From NCBI RefSeq assembly GCF_021183825.1, contig NZ_CP089211.1, positions 1,860,001 to 1,924,000 of the forward strand: DNA of 64,000 bases, in the 5' to 3' direction. This document shows, piece after piece, positions 8,537 to 19,100 of this stretch (the stretch's first letter is position 1; every line of letters begins with the position of its first letter). Made by a program: the position numbers and the translations under genes. The notes under the pieces were generated by a model. The model did not search any database, was not told where the DNA came from, and saw only the letters and a program-made list of their open reading frames with translations. The stretch is from Sinomicrobium kalidii (lineage in GTDB: Bacteria > Bacteroidota > Bacteroidia > Flavobacteriales > Flavobacteriaceae).

Positions 8537-9568
8537 TTATTTGAGCACCGGGGAAAAGGTTTCCATAGCCACTCCCCTGTCACGCAACACGAGGGTGTCG
8601 GTAGTGGATACGTGCATTTCTTCGAGGTCTATCTCATAGGTAAGATACAGGGCATCCCTGTCTTTTTCACCCCAGCTTTTCTTTTCGCCGTCCCTGACAA
8701 ATTTTCCGCTTCCGGAAGCGGTATAACCTTCAGAACCGGCCGTTACGGTACAGTTCCCTTCCTGATCGAAAGTAAGGAGCAGGGTACATTCCACATTATA
8801 CCCGTTACTATCTTTAAAAACCAGTGGAAATTCCACTTTGTCCAGAGACCGGGTAGTTACTTTAAACACTTCATCATGTTCTACGTATTGCGCTCTCCTG
8901 ACTATGGTCTGGTTTAAAGAAGCGTTCCCGTTCTTCCCGGTGATAACGTCCTCTCCCCTTCTCAGGTAGTACCCGTCCCAGGGATTGATATACCTTATGG
9001 CATACAGTATATAATCCTTGGGCAATTCATTCCAGTCGGCAGCTATTGTCCGTTTCGGATTATCCGCAAGGGGTACCCCCGATAAAATGGAATCGGCTCC
9101 CGAAACCGTAGTCATTACTAACGGGATCACATAATTTTTGTCCAGGGACAACGAATCGGCAAAAAAGGCGTCGGTAAGCTGTACTTCCACTCCTCCCGTG
9201 ATCTCTCCTTCGGGGATCACAATTTGATCGGACGCCAGTTCGTAATATCCGGACGGCATAGCCTCTATTTCCCCTGCTCCTTCATTAAACAGTAATCCTT
9301 CGCAAAGCGAATTATCCACTTCCACGTCAATGGTTACGTTTTTATTATTATCGTAAACTCCTCCGGTAGTGGCCATAATCCGGCATTTGTGCTGGTTGTC
9401 CAGTGTCGTGTCATAGACGTCTTCTCCCAATGTAATGGTCCTAACGGGATACTGATATGCAAAGTAAACGGTCTGGTACTTGTAATCGTTGAACTCCCAG
9501 TCCCCATTCTCACACGAGGCCAGAAGGCACAATCCGAATAAAAATAGGAGTATTATCTTGTTTTTCAT
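8537..9568 (-). CDS. Surface glycan-binding lipoprotein, DUF1735/DUF4361-like (XusE position)
   Basis: A lipoprotein of 343 residues with signal MKNKIILLFLFGLCLLASC. The N-terminal half (about 25-160) is a BT_3987-like / DUF1735 beta domain: NVTIDVEVDNSL, YYELASDQIVIPEGEITGGVEVQLTD cut in two, NYVIPLVMTTV. The C-terminal half (about 185-335) resembles DUF4361 with a GSGKFV...WGEKDRDALYLTYEI pattern. Such proteins are non-catalytic outer-membrane glycan binders. Its place directly after the second SusD and before the split GH10 matches XusE of the core xylan cluster. It should hold xylan at the surface next to the xylanase. Specificity is inferred from context only. Confidence 0.8.
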   Translation of the reverse strand: MKNKIILLFLFGLCLLASCENGDWEFNDYKYQTVYFAYQYPVRTITLGEDVYDTTLDNQHKCRIMATTGGVYDNNKNVTIDVEVDNSLCEGLLFNEGAGEIEAMPSGYYELASDQIVIPEGEITGGVEVQLTDAFFADSLSLDKNYVIPLVMTTVSGADSILSGVPLADNPKRTIAADWNELPKDYILYAIRYINPWDGYYLRRGEDVITGKNGNASLNQTIVRRAQYVEHDEVFKVTTRSLDKVEFPLVFKDSNGYNVECTLLLTFDQEGNCTVTAGSEGYTASGSGKFVRDGEKKSWGEKDRDALYLTYEIDLEEMHVSTTDTLVLRDRGVAMETFSPVLK

Positions 9569-9597
9569 GTGTTTGTTTTTTCAATATGAATTTCATT

Positions 9598-11334
9598 TTA
9601 CCATCCCCTGTTTTGAATCAGGGCGTCATATTTTAAAATTTCGTTATAGGGTACGGGGCCATGGTACATATACTCCTGGTACTGCCTGTTTTCCACATTG
9701 ATCTCCTGATAATGATCATCTTCTATACGGACGCCCCGGGCCGCTTTGTTAAGGTCTTCATTCCACCGGCGCAGGTCCCAGAACCGGAATCCTTCAAAAC
9801 ACAGTTCCAGGCGTCTTTCATTCCGGATGAGCTGCCTCATGGCTTCCTGGTCGGATTTAACACTCTCGAGGTAGTCGTCGGGACTGATCCCGGCGCGGGA
9901 CCTGATGGCTTTTATCACATCATAGGCCGAAAACCCGAATGATCCGCTTCCCGTGGGGCCCCAGGCTTCATTGGCGGCTTCGGCATAGATCAGGTATAGT
10001 TCGGTGTACCTTATACGCGGCTTGTAGTGCTTCTGACTGTTGGTTGTTACCGGATCGAGGTTAACATCCTGCCTCAGCAATTTTCTCAGGTAATATCCTG
10101 TCCGGGTAGAGGTCTCCACCTTATTCAACGCATCATTGGTATTACCGTCTGCTGCCGTGTTTATGGTTGTTCCGCCCGGACCGGCCGTGCTCCCGTTCAC
10201 CAGGATATACTGCTTCAGCCTGGGGTCTCTTCCTTCATAAGGTGCGGAAGGGTCGTATCCTCCGGAAGCATGTGTGATCGGGTATCCGTTGGCCATGGGA
10301 AAGACATCGACCAGGTTCTGAGTAGGATTTAATCGTCCGCTACCGTAGAGTGTGGGCGGAAAATGATCCTGTTCCAGGGTGTTACTCTCCGAAATATCGC
10401 CCCTCCACAGGATCTCGGGCGGATTGACCCCGGCCTGGAGTCCGTTGATCTCGGAGACATTGGCATACCAGGTAAGTCCGTTCGGGTCGATCCCGCTGAT
10501 GCCGCCGTTGAGTTGCAGTACTTCCCCGGCATAGCTGGCTGCATCGGCCCAGGTTGTCGTATTTCCGCCAGCGTAGGCGGGGCTGGCCGCCAGAAGTGCC
10601 GCCTGGGCGCGTATGGCCCCGGCAATACGCCCGGACATACGCTGACGAGCAAAATCTCCGAAAACGCGATTGTAATCGTCCGTACTCCCTTCAAATCCTT
10701 CCGGTACCTCTCCGGCATTTTCAAAATCCAGGGGCAGGAGCTCCTGAGCCATTTCCACATCGCTATACAGCTGTTGCATGCAGGCTTCGAATGTAGCCCG
10801 GGGGAGATTGAAGTCCGATTCCGGGTTTTCAGGCTCCAGTACAACGGGCACCCCGAGCAGTTCCCCGTTTTCTGCCCAGCCTGCATGGGCCCGGAGCAGG
10901 TAATACATATACATGGCACGCAAGCCGTAGGCCTCGCCCTTCAGACGATCGCGAAACATATTGCTGATCGTTTCGTCTTTGGCCCAGGTTACTTTATCGG
11001 CCTCGGCAAGAAATATATTGAGATATTGAATGGCGGCCCTGGAATTGGTCCACTGATCCAGCGGATTATTAGTTGCCGTCCACTGGCCCGTAGCCATTTT
11101 CAGGTAATTATTATTGATGTCATTGCTTACGGCGTCGTCGGTGGCCACATCGTTAAAGGACCAGGAACCGGACGGGATACGGGTATAGCCGTTTAAAAGT
11201 ATGCCCTGTGCGTATATCGCCTCTTCATACATATCGTCCAGCCCCCTGTTGTTCTCCAGGGCGGGTTCGAACAGGTCGTCACAACCGCCCAATGTAAAGA
11301 CCGTCATGATTAAAAGAAATATTTTTCTGGTCAT
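9598..11334 (-). CDS. SusD/RagB-family outer-membrane lipoprotein (second pair, XusD position)
   Basis: A 578-residue SusD homologue with lipobox TLGGC (Cys18). The family signatures are present: an N-terminal SusD-like helical region with YLNIFLAEADKV and YGLRAMYMYYLLR. Near the C-terminus are YTELYLIYAEAANEAWG and RNERRLELCFEGFRFWDLRRW. These proteins form a lid over the SusC barrel and bind the oligosaccharide. It is 17 bp downstream of its SusC partner and 29 bp upstream of the surface-binding lipoprotein. Together with the other pair it gives the locus two import complexes, probably for xylo-oligosaccharides differing in size or decoration. Confidence 0.93.
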   Translation of the reverse strand: MTRKIFLLIMTVFTLGGCDDLFEPALENNRGLDDMYEEAIYAQGILLNGYTRIPSGSWSFNDVATDDAVSNDINNNYLKMATGQWTATNNPLDQWTNSRAAIQYLNIFLAEADKVTWAKDETISNMFRDRLKGEAYGLRAMYMYYLLRAHAGWAENGELLGVPVVLEPENPESDFNLPRATFEACMQQLYSDVEMAQELLPLDFENAGEVPEGFEGSTDDYNRVFGDFARQRMSGRIAGAIRAQAALLAASPAYAGGNTTTWADAASYAGEVLQLNGGISGIDPNGLTWYANVSEINGLQAGVNPPEILWRGDISESNTLEQDHFPPTLYGSGRLNPTQNLVDVFPMANGYPITHASGGYDPSAPYEGRDPRLKQYILVNGSTAGPGGTTINTAADGNTNDALNKVETSTRTGYYLRKLLRQDVNLDPVTTNSQKHYKPRIRYTELYLIYAEAANEAWGPTGSGSFGFSAYDVIKAIRSRAGISPDDYLESVKSDQEAMRQLIRNERRLELCFEGFRFWDLRRWNEDLNKAARGVRIEDDHYQEINVENRQYQEYMYHGPVPYNEILKYDALIQNRGW

Positions 11335-11351
11335 TTCTTTTGATTTTTAGT

Positions 11352-14183
11352 TTAAAATAATGCTTTGATCCCCAGATTGTAATACCTGGTCTGTGGGGCA
11401 CTGCCCACATTGAGTTCCAGCAGCTTTCGCTCCGGGGCCACCGTCAGTAAATTAGCCCCGCTGACATAGATACCGAGTTCCCGGACAAAAGATCTTCTGA
11501 ATAATTTACCCGGAAGGTCATAGGATATCTGTACTCTTGACAGGTCCATCCTGTCTGTACTGTACATCCAGAAATCGGATGAACGGAAATTGTTGTCGCT
11601 GTTTCGGGTGGTCAGCCTGGGATAGGTGGCTGTATTTGCCGTTTCTTCGGTCCATCTTCCGCGGACCACTTCCGAGTACTTATCTTCTCCATCCATCCAG
11701 AAATAGGAATTGTTTTTCATGGCATGCGCTCCGAACCTCCCTGTGGCCAGGGCAAAAAAGGTAAAATCCTTCCACCTGGCCGTAAGGTGTACTCCCAATG
11801 ACCACGGGGCTCCGGACCATCCTCCCTTTCCGAGATATACCTCATCTCTCGTATCGATAATGCCATCGCCGTTCTGATCCTTGTACTTAATATCCCCGGG
11901 AGCCACCTGTCCGAATCTCTGTTCGGGGGCATTGGCAATGTCCTCTTCACCGGAAAAATATCCTAAACTTTCAAGCCCCCAAAGGGCATCAAGCGGTTTT
12001 CCTTCCCTGTTCTGATATCCGTCTTCATAGATCTCCGCACGTCTTGTGGCCCTGGTATCGAAATACATTCCCGCTATCCCGAATGTCCACTCCACCTCTC
12101 CAAAACGCTTGTTCAGGCTGAGGTTAAAATCAAATCCCACGCGCCTGTTATTATTGTAGTTCACATAAGGTATAAAGGAGGATACCGGCCATCCGGTGGT
12201 AAAATAACCGGGGTACAGGGCAGACGCCTGTATGACGTTTCCGGTCATTTCATGGATAAAGAAAGTGCTTTTCAGCTGTAACAGCCGGTTGAAAAAAGTG
12301 CCGTCCACCCCGAAGCTGATCTCCTTTCTTTTGGCGAAGGTGAGATTCGGGTTTTCCCCTCTTCTGGAATCTGTGGACTGTCCGAGCGAACCATCCCTCC
12401 AGTTAAACCAGGCCCCGTCAGTCTGTGTATAGACGGCCTGGTAAAGATAGTAGTCGGAAATATCGAGATCCGTATGCAATATCCCCCCGGAGAGCGACAG
12501 TTTCAGATCGTCAACGGCACTCATACCGGACATGAAATCTTCCTCACTGATGCGCCATCCCAGCGAAAGTGAAGGAGAAAAAGCGGCCCGGTTGCCTTTG
12601 GGCAGACGTGCGGAATGTACGGCAGCACCGTTGAAATCCGCATAATACTTATGACGGTAATTATACCCCAGGTGAAGCCCCAGATTGGCATTACTGATCC
12701 TGTGATAGGCTTCGGACTCGGACTGCTGGTATCCGGAAGCGATAAGCATGGCGGAAAGGTTGTGCGTATTATTGATACTTTTCACATAATCGAACTGTCC
12801 GGAAAAAGCTATCGTCTGCATATAATGACTATCGCTTATGTTCTGTACTCCCGAGCGGGAATCCTCCCCGTATTTCACCAGGCTTCCTATCTGGTCTTTC
12901 CCGGAATACGTGTTCCACACCGGTTCGTATACGGCGTAGTTGTTATTATAAGACTGGTTATAGGATGTCGCATAATCCACCCCGAATACCGTGCGGAAGC
13001 TAAGGCCTTTCAGCAACCCGCCGAGATCGGCCCGGACGGAGGTGTTGAACTGGAACTGGCGGCTGGTGTATTTGTTGTACCCCCCGGCATATATGGTCGC
13101 AAAGGGGTTCGTCTGGTCTAACTGGGTCCCGCCCAAAAGGTACTTGCCGTCAATAAGGTAACTGCTGTTATCTACCATATTCCATGAAGATTCGTCTCCT
13201 TCCTCCAGCATATCGGTAGGTACCAGAGGAGTAAAACGGTGGGGCCTGAGTGTTGTAGCACTATTCCAGTAATCCGTATTCACCCCGCGGCCATTGTAGT
13301 AGATCGCCGTTCCTCCTATGGTACAGGATATAAAATCATTGAGGTCCAGGTCTACATTTCCCCTGATATTGAACCGCTGTGTCCTGTTGTTCTGTGCTTC
13401 ACCGAAATCGAGCAGGTCTCCGGCCGACCAGAAACCGATATTGGTATAGTATCTGGCCAGCTTGTTCCCCCCGGATATCTCTACGGTGGCATCGTAGCGT
13501 TCGTAGACCTTTTTCAGGTAGTCGGACGAATAGTAATCTATATCCGGATAACGGTACGGGTTGCCCCCGGAAGCGTAATTATAGATATCCTCTTCACTGT
13601 AGAGCGGGCTTAAACCGTCATTGTTCCGGGCTTCGTTATAAAGGGTCATGTATTCGGCTGACCCGAGATATTCGGGATAACTTTTAGGCACATGTATTCC
13701 TGTATTTACACGTACATCGATCTGTTGTTTCTGTATCTGCCCCCTTTTGGTGGTGATATAAACCACTCCTTTTGCCCCCCTGCTGCCGTAGAGGGCTATG
13801 GCCGATACGCCTTTCAGGAAGGTTACCTGTTCTATTTCCGTAGGCAATACTGTTCCCGCATCACGGGGAATACCGTCTACGAGCACCAGGTATTCTCCCG
13901 TTCCCCAGATGTTTCCGTTAAACCCTCCGGCAAAGGCTTCCATTCCGTCCAGGCTGTAGGTAAAGTAGTTTTTGTCCAGGATCTCCGGGATATCCACGGA
14001 AGATACGTTTCCCGTTACATCCTCTGGTTTCACTTTCCGGAAGGCTACCTGCACCAATTGTTCGTCCGTTCCGGGCACCGGGGCACTGAGTTGTATCGTA
14101 TCATTGTCCTGGGCGTTGAGCGTTGCGGAGAAAAGGATGGGCAGTATTGCTGTTACCTTCTTTAATTGTAATATATATTTCAT
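11352..14183 (-). CDS. SusC/RagA TonB-linked outer-membrane transporter (second pair, XusC position)
   Basis: A TonB-dependent oligosaccharide transporter of about 943 residues. The frame is open to 14267, but ATG at 14183 starts the signal peptide MKYILQLKKVTAILPILFSATLNAQ and falls 34 bp after the preceding SusD stop. Plug-domain signatures are LVLVDGIPRDAG and LKGVSAIALYGSRGAKGVVYITTKRG; the C-terminus RYYNLGIKALF is a typical barrel end. The carboxypeptidase-regulatory-like domain that most SusC proteins carry at the N-terminus is absent. Mature sequence goes directly into a short linker and the plug (VAFRKVKPEDVTGNVSSVD). This makes it clearly different from the first SusC at 16110-19322. 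It forms the barrel for the adjacent SusD at 9598-11334. Confidence 0.93.
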   Translation of the reverse strand: MKYILQLKKVTAILPILFSATLNAQDNDTIQLSAPVPGTDEQLVQVAFRKVKPEDVTGNVSSVDIPEILDKNYFTYSLDGMEAFAGGFNGNIWGTGEYLVLVDGIPRDAGTVLPTEIEQVTFLKGVSAIALYGSRGAKGVVYITTKRGQIQKQQIDVRVNTGIHVPKSYPEYLGSAEYMTLYNEARNNDGLSPLYSEEDIYNYASGGNPYRYPDIDYYSSDYLKKVYERYDATVEISGGNKLARYYTNIGFWSAGDLLDFGEAQNNRTQRFNIRGNVDLDLNDFISCTIGGTAIYYNGRGVNTDYWNSATTLRPHRFTPLVPTDMLEEGDESSWNMVDNSSYLIDGKYLLGGTQLDQTNPFATIYAGGYNKYTSRQFQFNTSVRADLGGLLKGLSFRTVFGVDYATSYNQSYNNNYAVYEPVWNTYSGKDQIGSLVKYGEDSRSGVQNISDSHYMQTIAFSGQFDYVKSINNTHNLSAMLIASGYQQSESEAYHRISNANLGLHLGYNYRHKYYADFNGAAVHSARLPKGNRAAFSPSLSLGWRISEEDFMSGMSAVDDLKLSLSGGILHTDLDISDYYLYQAVYTQTDGAWFNWRDGSLGQSTDSRRGENPNLTFAKRKEISFGVDGTFFNRLLQLKSTFFIHEMTGNVIQASALYPGYFTTGWPVSSFIPYVNYNNNRRVGFDFNLSLNKRFGEVEWTFGIAGMYFDTRATRRAEIYEDGYQNREGKPLDALWGLESLGYFSGEEDIANAPEQRFGQVAPGDIKYKDQNGDGIIDTRDEVYLGKGGWSGAPWSLGVHLTARWKDFTFFALATGRFGAHAMKNNSYFWMDGEDKYSEVVRGRWTEETANTATYPRLTTRNSDNNFRSSDFWMYSTDRMDLSRVQISYDLPGKLFRRSFVRELGIYVSGANLLTVAPERKLLELNVGSAPQTRYYNLGIKALF

Positions 14184-14217
14184 TTTTTCTTTTGATTCAA
14201 TGAGGTTGAACATAGCG

Positions 14218-16098
14218 TTACCATCCCGGGTTCTGCTGAAACTCCAGGTACATATTGACATCGGCATTTTTAAGGGGTAACCAGTAATGTTTATCGCCGA
14301 ACTTTCTTTCCAGTATAACCTCTTCCCTTAAGTTGAGCACCCTGTTTTCCGACGGCTCATCGGTACTGAAACCGTCCGCCCTGTCGAACTCCACCGATTT
14401 TTTAAGGGTATATGGCCGTTCGGTAAGCAGCAACCAGCGGCGAAGGTCATTGAACCGGTGTCCTTCAAAAGAGAGTTCCACGGCTCTTTCTCTTCTTACC
14501 TCGCTTCTGAAAGCTTCCTGGGACCCCAGAAAGCTGTCATGGACAAAACCTGCTCCGGCCCTTTCCCGGATCACATTTACGGCATCTACGGCGGTCCTGG
14601 AATAACCCGGGGCTTTTCCCTGAGGAGAGCCGTATCCTTCCGAGGCTGCTTCGGCATACATCAGGTAAACATCTGCCAAGCGCATATACGGAATATGGAT
14701 ATTCAGGCTGTTCCCGTAGCCATAACCGTCATCATATTTATTGGCCGTACGCGGAATAAACTTGTACAACAGGTATCCTGTACGGCTTCCCGTGCTTACA
14801 TTGCGATAACTTCCGCCGGTATAGAGATTGGCATAGCGGTTGGCTTCGTCGGGAGTACTTCCCTGTACACATTTGACACCGTCATACACGATGTCGTTAT
14901 AGAAACGCGGATCGCGGTCTTTCCAGGGATATTCCGGATCATAACCCGATTCGGCATCAGCCCGGGTGATGTCTTTTATAGGCTGTCCGTTTGCCATGCC
15001 GTAATAATCGACATAATTGGCCGTAGGCAGAAATTTGACATCCCCGTCGGTAAGAATGGGAGCGGGCTGATACTGCTTGCTTGTACCCCAGTTAGAACCA
15101 TTGGCATCGAAATAAGGCCCGCGAAAGATCGCTTCGGTACTTCCCGGCATCTGCCAGTTCTGGCTTGAGGTATAAAAATTCTTGTGGTACTCCGAAAAGG
15201 GGACCAGTTGATAGGGAGCTTCCCCGCTTTCGCATAATTTGAGGGCTTCGGCAAAAGCATCGGCCGCTTTTTTGCAAAATTCGGGGTTATATGTACTGCT
15301 CCCCGTAGATTCCCGGTTCATCAGGGGACTTCCGGCCCAGAGATAGTTTTTCCCGAGGTAGGCCAGGGCCATGATCCTGTTGATGCGCAGATGGTTTTTT
15401 CCGAGGGTATTTTTACCCGGAGCCGTATTGTCCCAGTCTACGGGCAACAGGGCGGCTGCCTCCCTGAAATCTTCCGCAGCGCGTTCTGCACATTCGTGAT
15501 AGCTGAGTCTCGGCAACGTAAGAGGTTCGTTACTCGGCAATACGGTATCGATATAGGGAAGCCCGCCAAAATACTGCATAAACATAAAGTGAAACCATCC
15601 CCTGAAGAACAGGAGCTGTCCCTTGATGAGATCCCGCTCTTCATCTGTGGCCTCCGTCATTTTTTCCAGGTTCTCCAGGCCGATATTCGCCTTGCGTATC
15701 CCGTACCATCCCAAAGGCCATAACGACTTTGTAAAGCGGTCGTCATTGGTATTGGTATTGTTCCGGTCCATCCACCCGGCCTGCCAGCCGTCGTATTCGG
15801 ATTGCCACCCCCAGAAATTTCCGTTGTCTATTTTCACTACAAAATGAAAATCCCTGGCAGCAGACTGTATTTCATCTTCTCCCCAATTCCAGGAATTGGT
15901 CCAGTATGCATTGGTAAAGTCCGGAATACAGTGATAGAGTTCTTCGGTAAACCCCTGGAAATTGGTAAAGTTCTTGAAAGCTTCATCCTCGGCGATCACC
16001 GATTCGTCGGCCCTGTCGAGATAGCTTTCACAGGAGACCAGTATGCACAGGTTCACCGCAATGCATCCCGTCATTATATATTTTAAGTATTTTTTCAT
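14218..16098 (-). CDS. SusD/RagB-family outer-membrane lipoprotein (first pair, XusB position)
   Basis: A SusD homologue of about 626 residues. I place the start at ATG 16098 rather than the in-frame TTG at 16107, giving a lipoprotein signal MKKYLKYIMTGCIAVNL with lipobox LVSC. It retains the family pattern: GQLLFFRGWFHFMFMQYFGG, IPYMRLADVYLMYAEAASEG, RRERAVELSFEGHRFNDLRRW. An aromatic-rich N-terminal region (TNAYWTNSWNWGEDE, NFWGWQSEYDGWQAGW) may contribute to ligand stacking. It begins 11 bp after the SusC stop, so the two are surely co-translated. Role: oligosaccharide capture on the lid of the SusC barrel. Confidence 0.93.
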   Translation of the reverse strand: MKKYLKYIMTGCIAVNLCILVSCESYLDRADESVIAEDEAFKNFTNFQGFTEELYHCIPDFTNAYWTNSWNWGEDEIQSAARDFHFVVKIDNGNFWGWQSEYDGWQAGWMDRNNTNTNDDRFTKSLWPLGWYGIRKANIGLENLEKMTEATDEERDLIKGQLLFFRGWFHFMFMQYFGGLPYIDTVLPSNEPLTLPRLSYHECAERAAEDFREAAALLPVDWDNTAPGKNTLGKNHLRINRIMALAYLGKNYLWAGSPLMNRESTGSSTYNPEFCKKAADAFAEALKLCESGEAPYQLVPFSEYHKNFYTSSQNWQMPGSTEAIFRGPYFDANGSNWGTSKQYQPAPILTDGDVKFLPTANYVDYYGMANGQPIKDITRADAESGYDPEYPWKDRDPRFYNDIVYDGVKCVQGSTPDEANRYANLYTGGSYRNVSTGSRTGYLLYKFIPRTANKYDDGYGYGNSLNIHIPYMRLADVYLMYAEAASEGYGSPQGKAPGYSRTAVDAVNVIRERAGAGFVHDSFLGSQEAFRSEVRRERAVELSFEGHRFNDLRRWLLLTERPYTLKKSVEFDRADGFSTDEPSENRVLNLREEVILERKFGDKHYWLPLKNADVNMYLEFQQNPGW

Positions 16099-16109
16099 GA
16101 CAAGCAATT

Positions 16110-19100
16110 TTAAAAAGTGAAATTAACCCCCAGGTTATAGCGTTTTACCGTGGGATATGCGCCCTGGGAAGCCCATCCCGTCCCGGCAAAATTGGACTCC
16201 CTGTCATCGGGCATTTTGGTCCAGACATACAGGTTGTTCCCATTGGCATATACCCGTACGTTTTGCAGTCCGAAGCTCTTCACCCATTTGGTATCCGAAT
16301 CGAAAGTATAGGCTATTTCCACATTTTTAAGCCTCAGGTAAGAACCGTCGAACATGTACCGGTTGGCACTGTTATACCCGCTGGGCGTCGAAAGCCACCT
16401 CGGCATGGGGGTCCCGCTGTTCGGGTGGTCCGGGGAGCGATAGTGGCCCTCATCGTAAACCACATGATTCTGGGAGGACAGGCTGGTAAGCACTACCTGC
16501 CGGGTTACATTATTTACCCCGTAGAACTGAACAAATCCGCTTAACCCCTTCCAGTTGAATCCTACCGTGGTATTATAGGTGTTCTGGGGTGTGGAGGAGA
16601 ATCCGTAGGGAATATTGTCGTAAGCGTCTATCACACCGTCTCCGTTGTAATCCACGATGTGATAATTCCCGGGTAGTTTCTGATTGTCGTTGGTGTTGTG
16701 AACGGTGCTTGCATAGAGATCGTCCCAGGTGTCGTAATACCCGTTACTCACATAGGAATAGGCCTGACCGATCTGTTTCCCGGACGCTTTCTGGTAATCT
16801 GGTAACAATGCAGCATCATCGGCATAGAGAATTTTATCTTTGGCATGGGTCATGTTGAAATTGGCCCATACATTCAGGTCCGGATTGAAACTATAATTAA
16901 ACTTAAGGTCCAGTTCATAGCCCTGGTTGGTCACTCTTCCCAGGTTGGCTACGGGAGCGTCGGTACCGAAATACGACGGTATGGCCCTGTTGCCCCCGGA
17001 CACCAGCACATCCGTACGTTTATCCCGGAAAAAATCCACACTTCCCTCTACAAATCCGTTAAAAAAACCGAAGTCCACTCCTATGTTGGTCTTTTTCACC
17101 TTTTCCCAGTGCACGTCGGGGTTGCCTACCGAAGCCTCCCTGTACCATACGTAGGGGCTCTGCTCGGCAGATACCCCATTCATGCCCAGCCGGGACCGGC
17201 CTCCGTAGGCCCATTGTGACATGTACAGCCATCTTCCAAAAACGTTGTCATCCCCGATCTCCCCGTATGAGGCCCTAACCTTGAGCATGTCTATGAAGGA
17301 GAGCGATTGCATGAAATTCTCACCGGAGATCATCCAGCCCACACCTCCCGAAGAGAAAAAGGCAAAACGGTTTTCCTTACTGAACTTTTCCGAACCGTTA
17401 TACGCCCCGTTGTATTCTATCATATACTTGTTGTCCCAGTTATAGGTTGTCCGGAACACCCAGTCTTCACGGTAATGAGGGATCTCGCTTCCCGTGGCGT
17501 TCTCATTCCGGTTAAAGAGCCCCATAGCGGTTATATTGTGCTTTTCTCCCAGTGTTACGGCATAGTTCAGTTGCAACTGGTAAAACAGCTTCCGCCATGT
17601 GGCATTATTGTCTACGGTACCTGCACTGGAGCTCCATTTTACGCCTTCCTGGAAATCGAAACGGTTACTGTCGTCATAGCTTTGCTTATAAATGGCCTCT
17701 CCCGTTTCCGGATCGATCCATTTTCGTTGTGTATCGTTATAGAGGTCGTTCACCCCCCGGTCTATCTCAACAAAAGTATTGTCGAAGGCAAAGGTCCCTT
17801 TGAAGTTGAGGCCTTTTATCAGCATGCCGAGGTCCTGGTCTACGGTAAAATCAGTGGTAAGTCTTGTAGTGGTCCGGTATTGAATACCGCTTATGGCAAG
17901 TGCCAGTACGGAATTTTCGGCCTTGCCTTCATTCGGGGCATAATATCCCCAGGAACCATCGGAATAACGGGGCAGGAATACATCGGGAGCCGTGCTGTAC
18001 GCGGCCAGCCACATGCTGTATTCACCTCCTGTTGCCCCCCAAGGGCTCTTCTTCACGCCATAGGAACCCGCCAGGTTGACCTTGAATACGGTGGAATTGG
18101 TCAGCTGGAAATCCAGGTTACTACGCACATTAAGCCGGTTATAGCCATACCCGGGATCATAACCGCGACTATTGTCATACTGCCTCATCAGGTCTCCTTC
18201 GCGAAGAAAATCGGCACCGGCAAAATATTTTACGAACTCCGAACCTCCGGCTACATTGACATTGGCGTTATAGGACATGGTGTAATCCCTGAACAGGGTA
18301 TCGGCCCAATCCACATTCGGATAGCGTTCGGCTTCTTCCGGATTGGCGGGGAACCTGTATTTGTCTATGGTCTCCTGCGGAAGATAATCGCCCCAGCTGT
18401 TAGGGGACAGTCCCAGTTCATTTTCGATAACCTCGTTCCGTATCCTGAGCGCGTCATACGCATCGTATTTACCGGGCAGCTTGGAAGGTGCCTTCACCGT
18501 GGTATTGACCCTTGCCCTGATCGTGGCCTTCCCTTCTTTGCCCCTTTTGGTGGTGATCAGTATAACCCCGTTGGCACCCCTTACTCCATAGACCGCGGTA
18601 GCCGAAGCGTCTTTAAGTACTGAAATGGATTCTACCGAACCGATGTCCACGCTGGTCATGGGACGTTCTATTCCGTCTACAAGGATCAGGGGGGACGAAT
18701 TATTCCACGTACTGGTTCCCCTGATCAGTATTTCCGGGTCTTCCTCTCCGGGCATACCCGTACTGGCCGAGGTAACAACACCGGGAACATTCCCGGTGAG
18801 TGCGGCCCCGATATTGGACACCCCGCCGGCACGTTCGAGCACTTCACCCTTGGTCTGGGCCACTGCGGCCACTACACTGGCTTTCTTCTGTTTTCCGTAC
18901 CCGATGACCACCACCTCATCGAGCTGGGTTTCATCCGGGGTCATGGTGATGTTGATCTCGGGACCACTACCGGCACTCCGTTCGACCGTTACAAAACCGA
19001 TGTAACTGAATACCAGGACTACTTCTGTGGAAGGTACTTCTATCTCATATTTCCCATCCATATCGGTAACGGTCCCCAAACCGGGAACATCTTTCACAAC

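Noticed and set aside
10363..11196. A 277-codon plus-strand frame opposite the second SusD gene
   Set aside because: Antisense to a clearly identified SusD; GC-rich third positions keep the reverse frame open.
17307..18623. A 438-codon plus-strand frame opposite the first SusC gene
   Set aside because: Complement of a well-conserved TonB-dependent transporter; no protein-like motifs of its own.
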